Shown here: positions 18,302 through 27,520 of the stretch, piece by piece
How positions within the stretch are numbered: the stretch's first letter is position 1
Layout: the number at the start of each line of letters is the position of its first letter
Source of the DNA: Lascolabacillus massiliensis
GTDB lineage: Bacteria; Bacteroidota; Bacteroidia; Bacteroidales; Dysgonomonadaceae
Assembly (NCBI RefSeq): GCF_001282625.1
Contig: NZ_CTEJ01000002.1
Coordinates: forward strand, 1,366,501-1,430,500
Direction of reading: 5' to 3'
Length of the DNA: 64,000 bases
Notes under the pieces: generated by a model
Databases searched by the model: none
Told to the model about the DNA's origin: nothing
Seen by the model: only the letters and a program-made list of their open reading frames with translations
Program-made: the position numbers and the translations under genes

Positions 18302-18309
18302 TACTTTTG
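18302..18309 (+). promoter_or_regulatory. Candidate -7 promoter element for RNase P RNA
   Basis: TACTTTTG matches TAnnTTTG and ends six bases before the predicted first base of the RNA. Confidence 0.55.
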
Positions 18310-18314
18310 TATTT

Positions 18315-18643
18315 GCAGCAGGTCGGTTTGTCGCCCCGTAAACCGGGGAGGAAAGTCCGGGCAACGCAGAGCACCATATTTCCTAACGGGAAGCTGTTCG
18401 TGAGGGCAGATTAGCGTAACAGAAAATAACCGCCTTGTTTACAAGGTAAGGGTGAAAAGGTGAGGTAAAAGCTCACCGGGTACCATGGCAACATGGTATG
18501 CCGTACGCATTATGGGTTGCAAGGCCATGTATATCGGATAATTAGGGTTGCTCGCCCGATGCCGAGGGGTAGGCCGCTTAGATAAATGACAAACATCCCT
18601 TATGGGACACAGAACCCGGCTTATAGACCGGCTGCTTTTTTTT
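18315..18643 (+). ncRNA. rnpB: RNase P RNA (class A)
   Basis: This is the catalytic RNA that trims the 5' ends of tRNA precursors. The 5' P4 signature GAGGAAAGTCCGG is at 18348-18360 and the 3' signature ACAGAACCCGGCTTATAG at about 18608-18626. The ends GCAGC (18315) and GCTGC (18631-18635) pair to close P1, and a T-run follows as the terminator. Length of about 320 bases fits a bacterial type A molecule. The P protein gene is not here. A 69-codon frame on the opposite strand is not considered a gene. Confidence 0.95.
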
Positions 18644-18656
18644 ATCATAGCAAGAA

Positions 18657-20204
18657 ATGATTAAATTCGGGAAGAAAAAATACCGGAATGAGATTGATGA
18701 ACCTGGCAGAATAGAAAAAGTGGAAGCCAAGTTCAGAGAGTTTGTGCATTTTCTGACTTATGGTATCTGGCGATCTAACCCGGATACTTTGTCTAACAGT
18801 AAGAATATACTGTATAATGCAACTAAGACAATCATACTCACCGTAAGAAATATCAAGGAGCTGAATATTCCTGCAAGTGCTCGTTCTCTTACTTACCGCA
18901 CACTTCTTTCGATTGTACCTTTATTAGCTGTCCTATTTGCTATTGCAAGGGGATTTGGGATCGAAAATATAGTTGAGAGCAGCATCTTCAACCTTTTACT
19001 GGGAAACTCTCCAAATACAGAGATAGCTTATTCAGTTCCATCTGCAACTACAGACACAATATCTTTATTCTCTGGTGAAACTTCTGTGTTAGATGATGCT
19101 TCCACCGGTGTTCTGACAACTGATCAACCTGTATTTTTCAGTGAAGAGACCACAGCTGAAGGAAGAACCAGGGAGTTTATAAACCTGTTGTTTCAGCTGA
19201 TCGACAATTCACTTGAAGAGGCCAAGGGAGGTGGTATTTTTGCAGGAATCGGTATTCTGTTACTGCTTTATACAATACTTCTGCTTTTTAATGAGATAGA
19301 AAATATTTTTAATCAGATATGGCAGGTCCGAAAAGGGAGAAGTGTTGCAAGGAAAGTTACCGATTATACTGCAATGGTTCTTCTTATGCCTCTGTTTTTT
19401 ATTTTGGTTAATGCTCTGAATATTTTAAGTTATCCTCAAAATCAGACACTTAAAATAATATATATTCTCTACCCGTTTATACCACGTCTGCTGGATATTG
19501 TACCCTATATAGTTATCATACTTTTGTTTACTGTACTGTACAAGTTTTTGCCAAATACCAAGGTGAAATTTGGTAATGCACTTATTGCAGGTGTACTTGC
19601 CGGTGTTGCATTTCAGGTATTCCAGCTTATGTTTTTGAGCGGGCAACTTTGGATTACCCGATACAATGCTATTTACGGTACATTCGCAGCAATACCTCTT
19701 ATGCTGCTGTTTATTCAGTTTTCATGGTTCCTAACACTAATAGGGGCAGAGATATCCTATGCTGCACAAAATGTTAGAAAATTCTCCTTTGAAAAGGAAA
19801 CGCGAAGAGTAAGCAGAAGATATAAGGACTTTTTCACTCTTATTATCGCCTCAGAGATTGTAAAACGTTTTGCTAACGAAAAAACACCTCTTACAGCTGA
19901 TGAACTTTCCGAAAAGTGTAAGGTTCCTTCGAGGTTAACGAACATTATTCTCGACAATTTGTTGGAGATAAATATAATCTCGGCAACACCTTCTAAAGCT
20001 GATGAAAGAGTAATGGCTTTCCAGCCTGCTGTTGATATTCATAATATATCTGTTAATTATCTTATGTCCAGGTTAGATAAAAAGGGTTCAGAGGATTTTA
20101 TGATAGATACACAGGGAGTATATAGTGAACATTGGAAGGCATTGGTTGACAATCGCATGTATATATATGAAAGCGATAAAGATGTCTTGCTGAAAGATTT
20201 ATAA
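18657..20204 (+). CDS. YihY/BrkB family inner-membrane protein with C-terminal winged-helix-like region
   Basis: The 515-aa protein has the YihY/BrkB core with six membrane helices. Segments include SARSLTYRTLLSIVPLLAVL, GIGILLLLYTILLLFNEIEN, FNQIWQVRKGR, FGNALIAGVLAGVAFQVFQL and WFLTLIGAEISYA. A soluble insert of about 90 residues (about 105-190) separates helices one and two. After about 380 there is a soluble tail with KTPLTADELSEKCKVPSRLT that resembles a winged helix. The family's function is not settled, and the old RNase BN name is wrong. It starts 14 bases after the rnpB T-run. Confidence 0.88.
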   Translation: MIKFGKKKYRNEIDEPGRIEKVEAKFREFVHFLTYGIWRSNPDTLSNSKNILYNATKTIILTVRNIKELNIPASARSLTYRTLLSIVPLLAVLFAIARGFGIENIVESSIFNLLLGNSPNTEIAYSVPSATTDTISLFSGETSVLDDASTGVLTTDQPVFFSEETTAEGRTREFINLLFQLIDNSLEEAKGGGIFAGIGILLLLYTILLLFNEIENIFNQIWQVRKGRSVARKVTDYTAMVLLMPLFFILVNALNILSYPQNQTLKIIYILYPFIPRLLDIVPYIVIILLFTVLYKFLPNTKVKFGNALIAGVLAGVAFQVFQLMFLSGQLWITRYNAIYGTFAAIPLMLLFIQFSWFLTLIGAEISYAAQNVRKFSFEKETRRVSRRYKDFFTLIIASEIVKRFANEKTPLTADELSEKCKVPSRLTNIILDNLLEINIISATPSKADERVMAFQPAVDIHNISVNYLMSRLDKKGSEDFMIDTQGVYSEHWKALVDNRMYIYESDKDVLLKDL

Positions 20205-20211
20205 AATTTTC

Positions 20212-20219
20212 TATCTTTG
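20212..20219 (+). promoter_or_regulatory. Candidate -7 promoter element for mlaE
   Basis: TATCTTTG matches TAnnTTTG. A TTG at 20187-20189 is a weak -33 candidate (22-base spacer). It overlaps the longest mlaE reading frame at 20217 and so supports the start at 20247. Confidence 0.5.
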
Positions 20220-20246
20220 TACTTTATATCAGAGAGAATAAACCAC

Positions 20247-20996
20247 ATGAGTTTCATCGGTTCAATAGAAAATGTCGGGTTATATGCATTACTGATGAGG
20301 AGAGTATTATCTGTTCCCGACAGGATGCGTGAATTTATGAAAGAGTTCATAAAGGGAGTGTATCAGTTAGGGGTGAATTCAATCTGGATAGTAGTTATCA
20401 TTTCCTTTTTCATAGGAGCTGTAATTGTTATGCAGATAGCTCTGAATGTGGATTCGCCAATGCTGCCACGTTTTACTGTAGGTGTAGTTTCGCGCGAAAT
20501 TATTTTACTGGAGTTTTCTTCAACAATAATGTGTTTGATACTCTCAGGTAAAGTGGGCTCAAATGTGGCTTCAGAGATCGGCACAATGAGAATAACCGGG
20601 CAGGTTGATGTTCTAGATATAATGGGGGTTAATTCGGCCAACTATCTTATATTGCCAAAAGTGGCAGCTTTCGTCGCTTTTATGCCGGTACTGGTTATTT
20701 TCAGTATGTTCATGGGATTGTTTGGTGGTTATGTCATTTGTCTTGTATTAGGAACTCCATCTGTGGAAACATATATATATGGAATCCAGGCATTTTTCAG
20801 AGAGTCATTTGTCTGGTACTCTATCACTAAATCGATGCTGTTTGGCTTTATTATTGCATCTGTAGCAGGCTTTTTCGGTTATACCGTAAAAGGTGGAGCA
20901 TTGGATGTTGGTAAGGCAAGTACTGACTCTGTAGTGATAAATAGTATTCTTATTCTTGTGACCGACCTGGTGTTCACTCAACTGGCAATGGGATAA
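20247..20996 (+). CDS. mlaE: MlaE family lipid ABC transporter permease
   Basis: This 249-aa inner-membrane permease belongs to an MCE/Mla-type phospholipid transporter. Five hydrophobic segments are seen. Family motifs are FFIGAVIVMQIALN, the coupling-helix region SGKVGSNVASEIGTMRITGQVDVLDIMGV, and a C-terminal GYTVKGGALDVGKASTDSVV. The first ATG with a sensible N-terminus (MSFIGSIENVG) is at 20247; the frame extension from 20217 overlaps the promoter. It pairs with the ATPase gene 12 bases downstream. No MCE-domain (MlaD) gene is adjacent, so the rest of the complex must lie elsewhere. Confidence 0.92.
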   Translation: MSFIGSIENVGLYALLMRRVLSVPDRMREFMKEFIKGVYQLGVNSIWIVVIISFFIGAVIVMQIALNVDSPMLPRFTVGVVSREIILLEFSSTIMCLILSGKVGSNVASEIGTMRITGQVDVLDIMGVNSANYLILPKVAAFVAFMPVLVIFSMFMGLFGGYVICLVLGTPSVETYIYGIQAFFRESFVWYSITKSMLFGFIIASVAGFFGYTVKGGALDVGKASTDSVVINSILILVTDLVFTQLAMG

Positions 20997-21008
20997 AAAG
21001 CAAAGTAG

Positions 21009-21788
21009 ATGATAGAGGTAAGACATCTGAATATGGAGTTTGAGGGCGATAATGTTTTAAATGACATTAATGCAAGGTTTGATAAAGGCCTTGTTAATAT
21101 GATTATCGGAAAAAGTGGCTCAGGAAAGACTGTCTTGATGAAATGCATTGTCGGACTATTAACACCAACTTCTGGAGAAATAATGTATGACGGTCATAAC
21201 TTCTTAGCGTTTAAGACCAAGGAGTTAAGACGTTTGCGAAGAGATATTGGGATGCTTTTCCAAGGTTCAGCGCTTTTTGATTCGAGAACAGTCCTGGAGA
21301 ATGTGATGTTTCCTCTTGATATGTTTTCAAGGAAGAACAGCAGGGAACGAAGGAAACGTGCGGAATTCTGCCTTGAAAGGGTAGGTCTTTCGGATGCTGC
21401 AAATCTTTATCCTTCAGAAATAAGTGGAGGTATGATGAAAAGGGCAGCAATTGCACGAGCAATTTCACTTAATCCCAAATACCTGTTTTGTGATGAACCT
21501 AATTCAGGTCTCGATCCAAAAACATCGCAGCTGATAGATGAACTTATAGAAGATATTACAAAGGATTTCATGATGACAACTATTGTAGTGTCACATGATA
21601 TGAACTCAGTTATAAATATAGGAGATAAAGTAGTTTTTATAAACGAAGGTGTAAAAGAGTGGGAAGGTACAAAATCTGAGGTTATGGATGCTGATAATGA
21701 AAAGCTGAACGATTTTGTATTTGCCTCAGATCTTTTCAAAAAAATAAAAGAAGCAGAAGATAAAATTTCTGAAGATAAAAAGGGTTGA
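21009..21788 (+). CDS. mlaF: MlaF-like ABC transporter ATP-binding protein
   Basis: This 259-aa ABC ATPase powers the MlaE permease encoded just upstream. Walker A is GKSGSGKTVLM, the Q-loop is MLFQGSALFDS, the signature is ISGGMMKRAAIARA, Walker B is YLFCDEPNSGLDPKTS, and the H-loop is VVSHDMNS. The MMKR form of the signature and GSALFDS after the Q-loop are typical for MlaF. The C-terminus is a short acidic/lysine-rich tail. The suf genes start 39 bases later. Confidence 0.93.
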   Translation: MIEVRHLNMEFEGDNVLNDINARFDKGLVNMIIGKSGSGKTVLMKCIVGLLTPTSGEIMYDGHNFLAFKTKELRRLRRDIGMLFQGSALFDSRTVLENVMFPLDMFSRKNSRERRKRAEFCLERVGLSDAANLYPSEISGGMMKRAAIARAISLNPKYLFCDEPNSGLDPKTSQLIDELIEDITKDFMMTTIVVSHDMNSVINIGDKVVFINEGVKEWEGTKSEVMDADNEKLNDFVFASDLFKKIKEAEDKISEDKKG

Positions 21789-21827
21789 GTTTAACCCATA
21801 AATATTAATATATATCATAATAAAAGT

Positions 21828-22571
21828 ATGTTAAAGATAAAGAACCTGCATGCAATAGTTGAAAATAAGGAGATACTAAAAGGTATTAATCTGGAAGTAA
21901 ATCCCGGAGAGATTCATGCTGTAATGGGACCTAACGGGTCGGGTAAAAGTACCCTGGCTTCTGTTCTGGCAGGTCATCCAAAGTTTGAAGTTACTCGTGG
22001 CAGTATTCTATTTAATGATAAAGATTTATTGGAAATGGAACCTGAAGACAGAGCAAGGGAAGGTCTGTTTTTAAGTTTCCAGTACCCAGTAGAAATTCCC
22101 GGAGTGAGCATGGTGAATTTTATGAGAGCATCAATAAATGAGCAGCGAAAATATAGGGGTGAAGAACCTATATCTGCAACTGACTTTCTAAAGTTGATGC
22201 GTGATAAAAGGGAGCTTCTGGGAATGGATAGTCAACTGGTAAGTCGCTCGGTAAATGAGGGCTTTTCAGGTGGGGAAAAGAAAAAGAATGAAATTTTCCA
22301 AATGGCAATGATCAATCCTCTTTTATCTATATTAGATGAAACAGACTCAGGACTGGATATTGATGCTCTCAGGGTTGTGGCTGCAGGAGTAAATAAATTG
22401 CAGACAAAGGAAAATGCAACTATCCTAATTACACACTACCAGCGTCTGCTTGAGTATATCAAGCCTGACTTTGTACATGTGCTTTTTGATGGAAAAATTA
22501 TTAAGTCAGGTGGCCCGGATCTAGCAGAGGAGCTGGAAAAGAAAGGCTACGAATGGCTGATTAATCCGTAA
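21828..22571 (+). CDS. sufC: Fe-S cluster assembly ATPase SufC
   Basis: The 247-aa ABC-type ATPase drives the SufBCD scaffold for iron-sulfur cluster assembly in the cytoplasm. Motifs are GPNGSGKSTLASVLAGHP (Walker A), the SufC-specific FLSFQYPVEIPGV, NEGFSGGEKKKNEIFQM (signature) and LSILDETDSGLDIDAL (Walker B). It leads sufC-sufD-sufS with short gaps. sufB, which usually sits directly upstream in this phylum, is absent here; mlaF takes that place. Confidence 0.96.
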   Translation: MLKIKNLHAIVENKEILKGINLEVNPGEIHAVMGPNGSGKSTLASVLAGHPKFEVTRGSILFNDKDLLEMEPEDRAREGLFLSFQYPVEIPGVSMVNFMRASINEQRKYRGEEPISATDFLKLMRDKRELLGMDSQLVSRSVNEGFSGGEKKKNEIFQMAMINPLLSILDETDSGLDIDALRVVAAGVNKLQTKENATILITHYQRLLEYIKPDFVHVLFDGKIIKSGGPDLAEELEKKGYEWLINP

Positions 22572-22583
22572 ACGAGTAAAAAG

Positions 22584-23924
22584 ATGATAGAACAACAATA
22601 TATTGATCTGTTTGAGAAATACAGAGGTGATCTGGATGCAAATTCTTCAAATGGAATGAATGTGCATCGTGATGCTGCTTTTGAAACATTCAAACAGATA
22701 GGCTTTCCAACTTCAAAACAGGAAGATTATAAACATTCAAATATAGTACGTGTTTTCGATGCTGATCTGGGACTGAATCTAAGGAATATCCCCATTCCCG
22801 TTAATCCCTATGAGGCATTTAAATGCGATGTCCCAAACCTGAACACACATACATATTTTCTTATAAACGACAGGTTTTATAATGAGGTGGAACAGGGTGA
22901 GGGATTACCCGAAGGTGTTTTCGCTGGCAGCTTGAGGCAGTTTTCAGAAGAACATCCCGAGGTGTTTGAGAAATATTATGCAAAAATAGCGGATAGTACA
23001 GACAATGGCATTGTAGCATATAATACAATGTTTGTTCAGGATGGCTTTGTTATTTACGTTCCAAAGAATATTGAAGTAGAAAAGCCGCTTCAGCTGATCA
23101 ATATTCTTCGTGGCGGGGTTGATCTGAATGTCAATCGTCGCTTACTGATTATTGCAGAAGAAAATGCTCATGTAAAACTCCTTGTCTGTGATCACACTGT
23201 TGATGAAGTAAGTTTTGTTGTTACACAGGTGACAGAAGTTTTTGCAGATGAGAGTGCTCAGGTGGATGTTTATGAGCTTGAAGAAAACTCCGAAAAAGTA
23301 ACTCGATTAAACAATCTGTTCAGTGAGCAGAAAGATAACTCAAAGGTTGTAACAAGCAGCATTACTCTTCATAATGGCTATACCAGGAATAATTTCCGTT
23401 ATAGACTACTTGGTGAGCATGCCGAAGCTCATGCAGGAGGGTTGGCTATTTGTGATAAAGAGCAGCATATTGATAATTTCGCTTTTCTTGATCACTCAAA
23501 GCCAAATTGTATGAGCGACGAACTGTTTAAAACTATATTAAATGATAAAGCAACAGGAGTATTCTGCGGGAAGATTCTCGTAGAGAAAGATGCTCAGAAA
23601 ACACTTGCTTATCAGACTAGCCGGAATCTGTTGAATTCAGAAACAGCTCAGATGTTTGCAAAGCCTCAGCTTGAGATCTATGCAGATGACGTTAAATGTT
23701 CTCATGGACTTACGACAGGGCATCTGGATGAAGATTCGCTCTTTTATATGCGTTCGCGTGGTATTGATAAAGAGGAAGCGAGACTGCTGCTCCTGGTAGC
23801 TTTTACGCGTGATGTTGTTGATCTTGTTCGCATACCTTCATTACAGGAGAGACTGATATCTCTCATAAATAAGAGATTCAGAGGCGAACTGATGAGATGT
23901 GGCAACTGTAACGTTTGTAAATAA
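22584..23924 (+). CDS. sufD: Fe-S cluster assembly protein SufD
   Basis: The 446-aa beta-helix protein is the partner of SufB and SufC in the scaffold complex. The N-terminal part contains FKQIGFPTSKQEDYKHSN. The core includes the family segments YTRNNFRYRLLGEHAEAHAGG, AYQTSRNLLNSETAQMFAKP and the conserved EIYADDVKCSHGLTTG. It ends with RCGNCNVCK, a Cys-rich tail. It lies 12 bases after sufC and 11 bases before sufS. Confidence 0.95.
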   Translation: MIEQQYIDLFEKYRGDLDANSSNGMNVHRDAAFETFKQIGFPTSKQEDYKHSNIVRVFDADLGLNLRNIPIPVNPYEAFKCDVPNLNTHTYFLINDRFYNEVEQGEGLPEGVFAGSLRQFSEEHPEVFEKYYAKIADSTDNGIVAYNTMFVQDGFVIYVPKNIEVEKPLQLINILRGGVDLNVNRRLLIIAEENAHVKLLVCDHTVDEVSFVVTQVTEVFADESAQVDVYELEENSEKVTRLNNLFSEQKDNSKVVTSSITLHNGYTRNNFRYRLLGEHAEAHAGGLAICDKEQHIDNFAFLDHSKPNCMSDELFKTILNDKATGVFCGKILVEKDAQKTLAYQTSRNLLNSETAQMFAKPQLEIYADDVKCSHGLTTGHLDEDSLFYMRSRGIDKEEARLLLLVAFTRDVVDLVRIPSLQERLISLINKRFRGELMRCGNCNVCK

Positions 23925-23935
23925 AAAGAAATATA

Positions 23936-25150
23936 ATGATTGACATTAATAAAATAAGAACTGATTTTCCAATACTTGCACGAGAGGTTTATGGTAAACC
24001 TCTTGTGTACCTGGATAATGCAGCAACTACCCAAAAGCCGCAGTGTGTGATGGATAAGATTACAGAAATGTACTCTACAGTGAACTCAAATGTTCACAGA
24101 GGTGTGCATTATCTTAGTCAGGCTGCAACTGATAAGCATGAGGCTGCCAGAAAGACGGTTCAGCGTTTTATTAATGCCAATATTCCAGAAGAAATTGTTT
24201 TTACAAGAGGAGCAACTGAGTCGATAAACTTGGTTGCATCCTCTTTTTGCAGATCATTTTGCAAAGAAGGAGATGAAATATTAATAACTGCTATGGAGCA
24301 CCACTCCAATATCGTTCCATGGCAAATTCAGGCTGATATAAGAGGACTCAAGATAAAGGTAATTCCCATTAATAAGGATGGAGAATTGATAATGGAGGAA
24401 TTTGAGAAGCTGATATCTCCCCGAACAAAACTTATCGCCGCGACCCATATTTCAAATGTACTTGGTACTATTAATCCAATTGATGAAATTATAAGGATTG
24501 CTCACAGTCATAATATTCCTGTACTTATTGATGCTGCACAAAGTGTTCAGCATGCAAAAGTAGATGTTCAGAAAATAGATTGTGACTTCTTGGTTTTCTC
24601 TTCTCATAAGATTTACGGACCAACCGGCGTTGGTGTACTTTACGGAAAAGAAGAGTGGTTAAATGCACTACCTCCTTACCAGGGTGGTGGTGAGATGATA
24701 GAGAGTGTTTCTTTTGAGAAAACCACATTCAATAAGCTGCCTTTTAAATTTGAGGCAGGAACACCAGATTTTGTGGGCACAGCGGCATTGGCCACTGCAC
24801 TTGACTATGTGTCATCTATTGGACTGGATAACATAGCTGAATATGAATCTGATCTTTTAAGATATGCTACTGAAAAAATGCTCAATCTTCCGGGGATTAA
24901 AATTATTGGAACAGCACAGCATAAAAGTAGCGTGATATCATTTGTATTTAATAAAATACATCCTTATGATATTGGAACTCTTCTTGACAAAATGGGTATA
25001 GCTGTAAGAACAGGTCACCACTGCGCCGAACCGTTAATGAAAATAATGGGTGTTGAGGGAACCGTCAGAGCTTCATTTGCCTTCTATAATACTAAAGAAG
25101 AGGTTGATATGTTGGTTAAAGGACTGGAAAGAATTATCAAGATGTTTTGA
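23936..25150 (+). CDS. sufS: Cysteine desulfurase SufS
   Basis: The 404-aa class-V PLP enzyme takes sulfur from cysteine for the Suf machinery. It shows VYLDNAATTQKP, the EHHSNIVPW segment, the PLP-lysine motif FSSHKIYGPTGVGVLYG and the catalytic cysteine in RTGHHCAEPLM. Its length is normal. It ends the suf run; no sufE or sufU is adjacent. The ECF sigma gene starts 36 bases later but is probably a separate unit. Confidence 0.96.
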   Translation: MIDINKIRTDFPILAREVYGKPLVYLDNAATTQKPQCVMDKITEMYSTVNSNVHRGVHYLSQAATDKHEAARKTVQRFINANIPEEIVFTRGATESINLVASSFCRSFCKEGDEILITAMEHHSNIVPWQIQADIRGLKIKVIPINKDGELIMEEFEKLISPRTKLIAATHISNVLGTINPIDEIIRIAHSHNIPVLIDAAQSVQHAKVDVQKIDCDFLVFSSHKIYGPTGVGVLYGKEEWLNALPPYQGGGEMIESVSFEKTTFNKLPFKFEAGTPDFVGTAALATALDYVSSIGLDNIAEYESDLLRYATEKMLNLPGIKIIGTAQHKSSVISFVFNKIHPYDIGTLLDKMGIAVRTGHHCAEPLMKIMGVEGTVRASFAFYNTKEEVDMLVKGLERIIKMF

Positions 25151-25186
25151 AGTAGTTTATCTATTTTGTTAATTGACAATAGTATC

Positions 25187-25759
25187 ATGGAAGATAAATT
25201 TCCTGAATATGCAAGGAATGAAGATCATGCCCTTTTCATTCTATTAAAGAAGAGGGATAAGAAAGCTTTTGCGATGATATATGATAAATATCACCGATAT
25301 CTCTTTGCTATATCACTTAAATATCTTAAGAACACACAGATGGCTGAGGATGTGGTTCAGCATGTTTTTGTAAAACTGTGGGAGCATACAACTGGTATAC
25401 AAATTGAGATAAATCTAAAGAACTATCTATTTACAATGACAAAGAATTATATTCTTAATATTTTCAGGGATCAAAAAGATAAGGTTTCATTTAATTATGA
25501 AAATGCACAGGTTGAAATTCCGGTACAGGATGATATAATCAAAGATATTGAAGATAAACAGATGAGAGATATTCTATATAAAGTAGTGGATATGTTACCG
25601 CCTCAAAAAAAGGAAGTATGTATGAGAAAGCTGAAATCAAATGACAGCAATCAGCAAATAGCTGCTAAGATGGGGATTTCTGTGCATACCGTTAAAGCAC
25701 ACTATCAGGAATCGTTGAAAATAATAAGATCATATTTCAAACAGAGTAAAATAATGTAA
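25187..25759 (+). CDS. ECF-type RNA polymerase sigma factor
   Basis: This 190-aa sigma-70 family factor has only regions 2 and 4. Region 2 spans about 25-95 (DKYHRYLFAISLKYLKNTQMAEDVVQ, then FVKLWEH), and region 4 about 125-185 (LPPQKKEVCMRKL, NQQIAAKMGISVHTVKAHY). The frame has an alternative TTG at 25166, but the ATG at 25187 gives the normal start. It is paired with a FecR anti-sigma gene 68 bases downstream. In Bacteroidales such pairs switch on a SusCD locus whose SusC carries an STN domain; one is found at 34486. Confidence 0.93.
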   Translation: MEDKFPEYARNEDHALFILLKKRDKKAFAMIYDKYHRYLFAISLKYLKNTQMAEDVVQHVFVKLWEHTTGIQIEINLKNYLFTMTKNYILNIFRDQKDKVSFNYENAQVEIPVQDDIIKDIEDKQMRDILYKVVDMLPPQKKEVCMRKLKSNDSNQQIAAKMGISVHTVKAHYQESLKIIRSYFKQSKIM

Positions 25760-25827
25760 TAAAAGTTCTAAACGAACTAATATCTTTTTGTAATTAATGT
25801 GTCAATAATAAGTAAGAAGTAGTATAG

Positions 25828-26814
25828 ATGCCTATTAGCAGTAAAATAATATACAGAGTACTAAATGAGACCTCATCCAGAAATGAGGCTCGTGAAATTG
25901 TGGAGTGGTTCTCTCAAACTATTGAGGGTCAGCACCACTTATCCGATTTAATTGATAGAGATGCATATATTATGGAATATGATGCTGACACAGGTAAATC
26001 CTTTACTCCTTTGCAATCAGAGATTCTATTTAACAGAATAGAAAAAAATATACGTAATAAAAGATTAAGAAGGTTTTTTTTCACCACAGCAGCGATATTT
26101 CTGCCAATGATGCTATTATTAGGACTAGGATATTATATTAGTTCCCGAACTACACTCTTTCAGGCTACAGAATATGTTGATCTGTATATACCAAAAGGTG
26201 AAAGTGGAAGATTGTTTTTTCAGGATGGAACAGAGGTATTTCTTAATTCAGATACAAGAATCCGCTATCCTCAACGTTTCGGGTTTAGAACCAGAGAGGT
26301 CTACTTAGATGGAGAGGCTTATTTTAATGTTGCCCCAAACAGTAAAAGACCTTTTATTGTAAATGCACAAAAGACCTTTGTAAGAGTTGCAGGGACATCA
26401 TTTAATGTAAATGCTTATAGTGAAAATGAAACAATTCAAGTAGTATTAGAAGAGGGAAAAACTTCATTTCATGTAAATGGTCATAGTTATTATATGTCTC
26501 CAGGACAAAAGATAGAATACACCAAGAATACAGGGAACGCCGTTTTGATTAATTTATCAAATCCATCAAATGTTTCACTTTGGAAGAATAGCATATTATA
26601 TTTTCACGATACTCCTCTTATTGAAGCGTTGAAAGTTTTGGAAAGAAAATATGATGTGCAGTTTAATTTAAAATCACCAGAAGCTTTAAATTATAGTTAT
26701 ACTATTACGACAAAAAATAAAGATATTGATTCAGTATTATTTGAATTACAAAAAATTGCACCTGTAAGATTTGAAAAAATTGAAAATAAAATTTTTGTTT
26801 CGCTAAATGAATAA
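25828..26814 (+). CDS. FecR family anti-sigma factor
   Basis: The 328-aa inner-membrane protein has an N-terminal cytoplasmic part (1-75), one membrane helix at about 85-107 (FFTTAAIFLPMMLLLGLGYY) and a periplasmic FecR domain at about 120-215 (DGTEVFLNSDTRIRYPQRF, REVYLDGEAYFNV, VAGTSFNVNAY). A C-terminal DUF4974-like STN-type domain at about 255-325 includes PLIEALKVLERKYDVQF. It is expected to hold the ECF sigma factor until the STN domain of an outer-membrane SusC signals. The cognate SusC is probably the one at 34486, separated by the pilus-like cassette. Confidence 0.93.
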   Translation: MPISSKIIYRVLNETSSRNEAREIVEWFSQTIEGQHHLSDLIDRDAYIMEYDADTGKSFTPLQSEILFNRIEKNIRNKRLRRFFFTTAAIFLPMMLLLGLGYYISSRTTLFQATEYVDLYIPKGESGRLFFQDGTEVFLNSDTRIRYPQRFGFRTREVYLDGEAYFNVAPNSKRPFIVNAQKTFVRVAGTSFNVNAYSENETIQVVLEEGKTSFHVNGHSYYMSPGQKIEYTKNTGNAVLINLSNPSNVSLWKNSILYFHDTPLIEALKVLERKYDVQFNLKSPEALNYSYTITTKNKDIDSVLFELQKIAPVRFEKIENKIFVSLNE

Positions 26815-26896
26815 CTATTTCATTGTATTGAATAGTTTAACTCATCAAAGACAATATTTATAATAGTTCAATATATTCTATATAATAGGGCTATAT

Positions 26897-26927
26897 TTTG
26901 TATATTTAAAATATTAAATTAACTTGC
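26897..26927 (+). promoter_or_regulatory. Candidate promoter of subunit gene 1
   Basis: TTTG (26897-26900), 19 bases, then TAACTTGC (26920-26927), one base short of TAnnTTTG. The spacing is identical to the promoters of subunit genes 2 and 3. The transcript start would be about 35 bases before the TTG start codon. Confidence 0.45.
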
Positions 26928-26968
26928 AATCAGTTATTGAAAGAAATTAGTTAATTAATTGTATTGCA

Positions 26969-27520
26969 TTGAGAAATATTATTTTAATAATATTATTTGT
27001 TTTGAGCATGACATTCTATTTTGAAAATGTAAATGCCCAATCTAACTCAGATGTTGTTAAGCTAAACATCATACTCCACCCTGTGCAAACAATTACTGTT
27101 AACTCCTCACAAAGAAGTGTAGACTTAAATTATATTACAGAAGAAGATTACGAAAACGGGGTTACTGCAACTATTGACGATCATCTTTCAGTTACCAGCA
27201 GTGGAGGTTTTCAGGTTAATGTTGCCTCAAATGATGACAAATTCTCAAGTTCATCCAATACGGAAGGCATTCCTGCCGGAGATGTGTCGATAAATGCTTT
27301 TAATGGTTCTGAAAACAACCTTGATAATATATTTGGTAATGTTATTTTATCTACTAAACCTGAGTCTTTAATTACTTCAAGTACTGGAGGCAGAGACCTT
27401 AAATATAGTGTTACCTACGATAATTCTGCCGGCTCTTCCGATAGATATATAAACAAGAAACCAGGTAAAGAAGAGGAGATTTATACTATAGAGGTAACAT
27501 ATACAATAACCTCTAAGTGA
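26969..27520 (+). CDS. Secreted fimbrial-subunit-like protein 1
   Basis: The 183-aa protein has a signal peptide (cleavage near NVNA) and an all-beta mature part. It is the first of three tandem paralogs (with 28041 and 29015). Shared features are a strand VVKLNIILHPVQTITVN right after the signal, SVDLNYITEEDYENG, LSVTSSGGFQVNV, TGGRDLKYSVTYDNS and a final TIEVTYTI. No ATG is available in frame upstream of the signal sequence, so translation starts at TTG. I do not recognise a named family. Context (chaperone, two-domain protein and barrel protein downstream) suggests a pilus shaft subunit, with the first strand as a possible donor strand. Confidence 0.75.
   Translation: MRNIILIILFVLSMTFYFENVNAQSNSDVVKLNIILHPVQTITVNSSQRSVDLNYITEEDYENGVTATIDDHLSVTSSGGFQVNVASNDDKFSSSSNTEGIPAGDVSINAFNGSENNLDNIFGNVILSTKPESLITSSTGGRDLKYSVTYDNSAGSSDRYINKKPGKEEEIYTIEVTYTITSK

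Noticed and set aside
18439-18648. 69-codon ORF on the minus strand
   Set aside because: It lies antisense to the highly structured RNase P RNA, which explains the open frame; no protein features are seen.
25166-25186. TTG start giving a seven-residue longer sigma factor
   Set aside because: The ATG at 25187 gives the normal family start and the extension has no conserved sequence.
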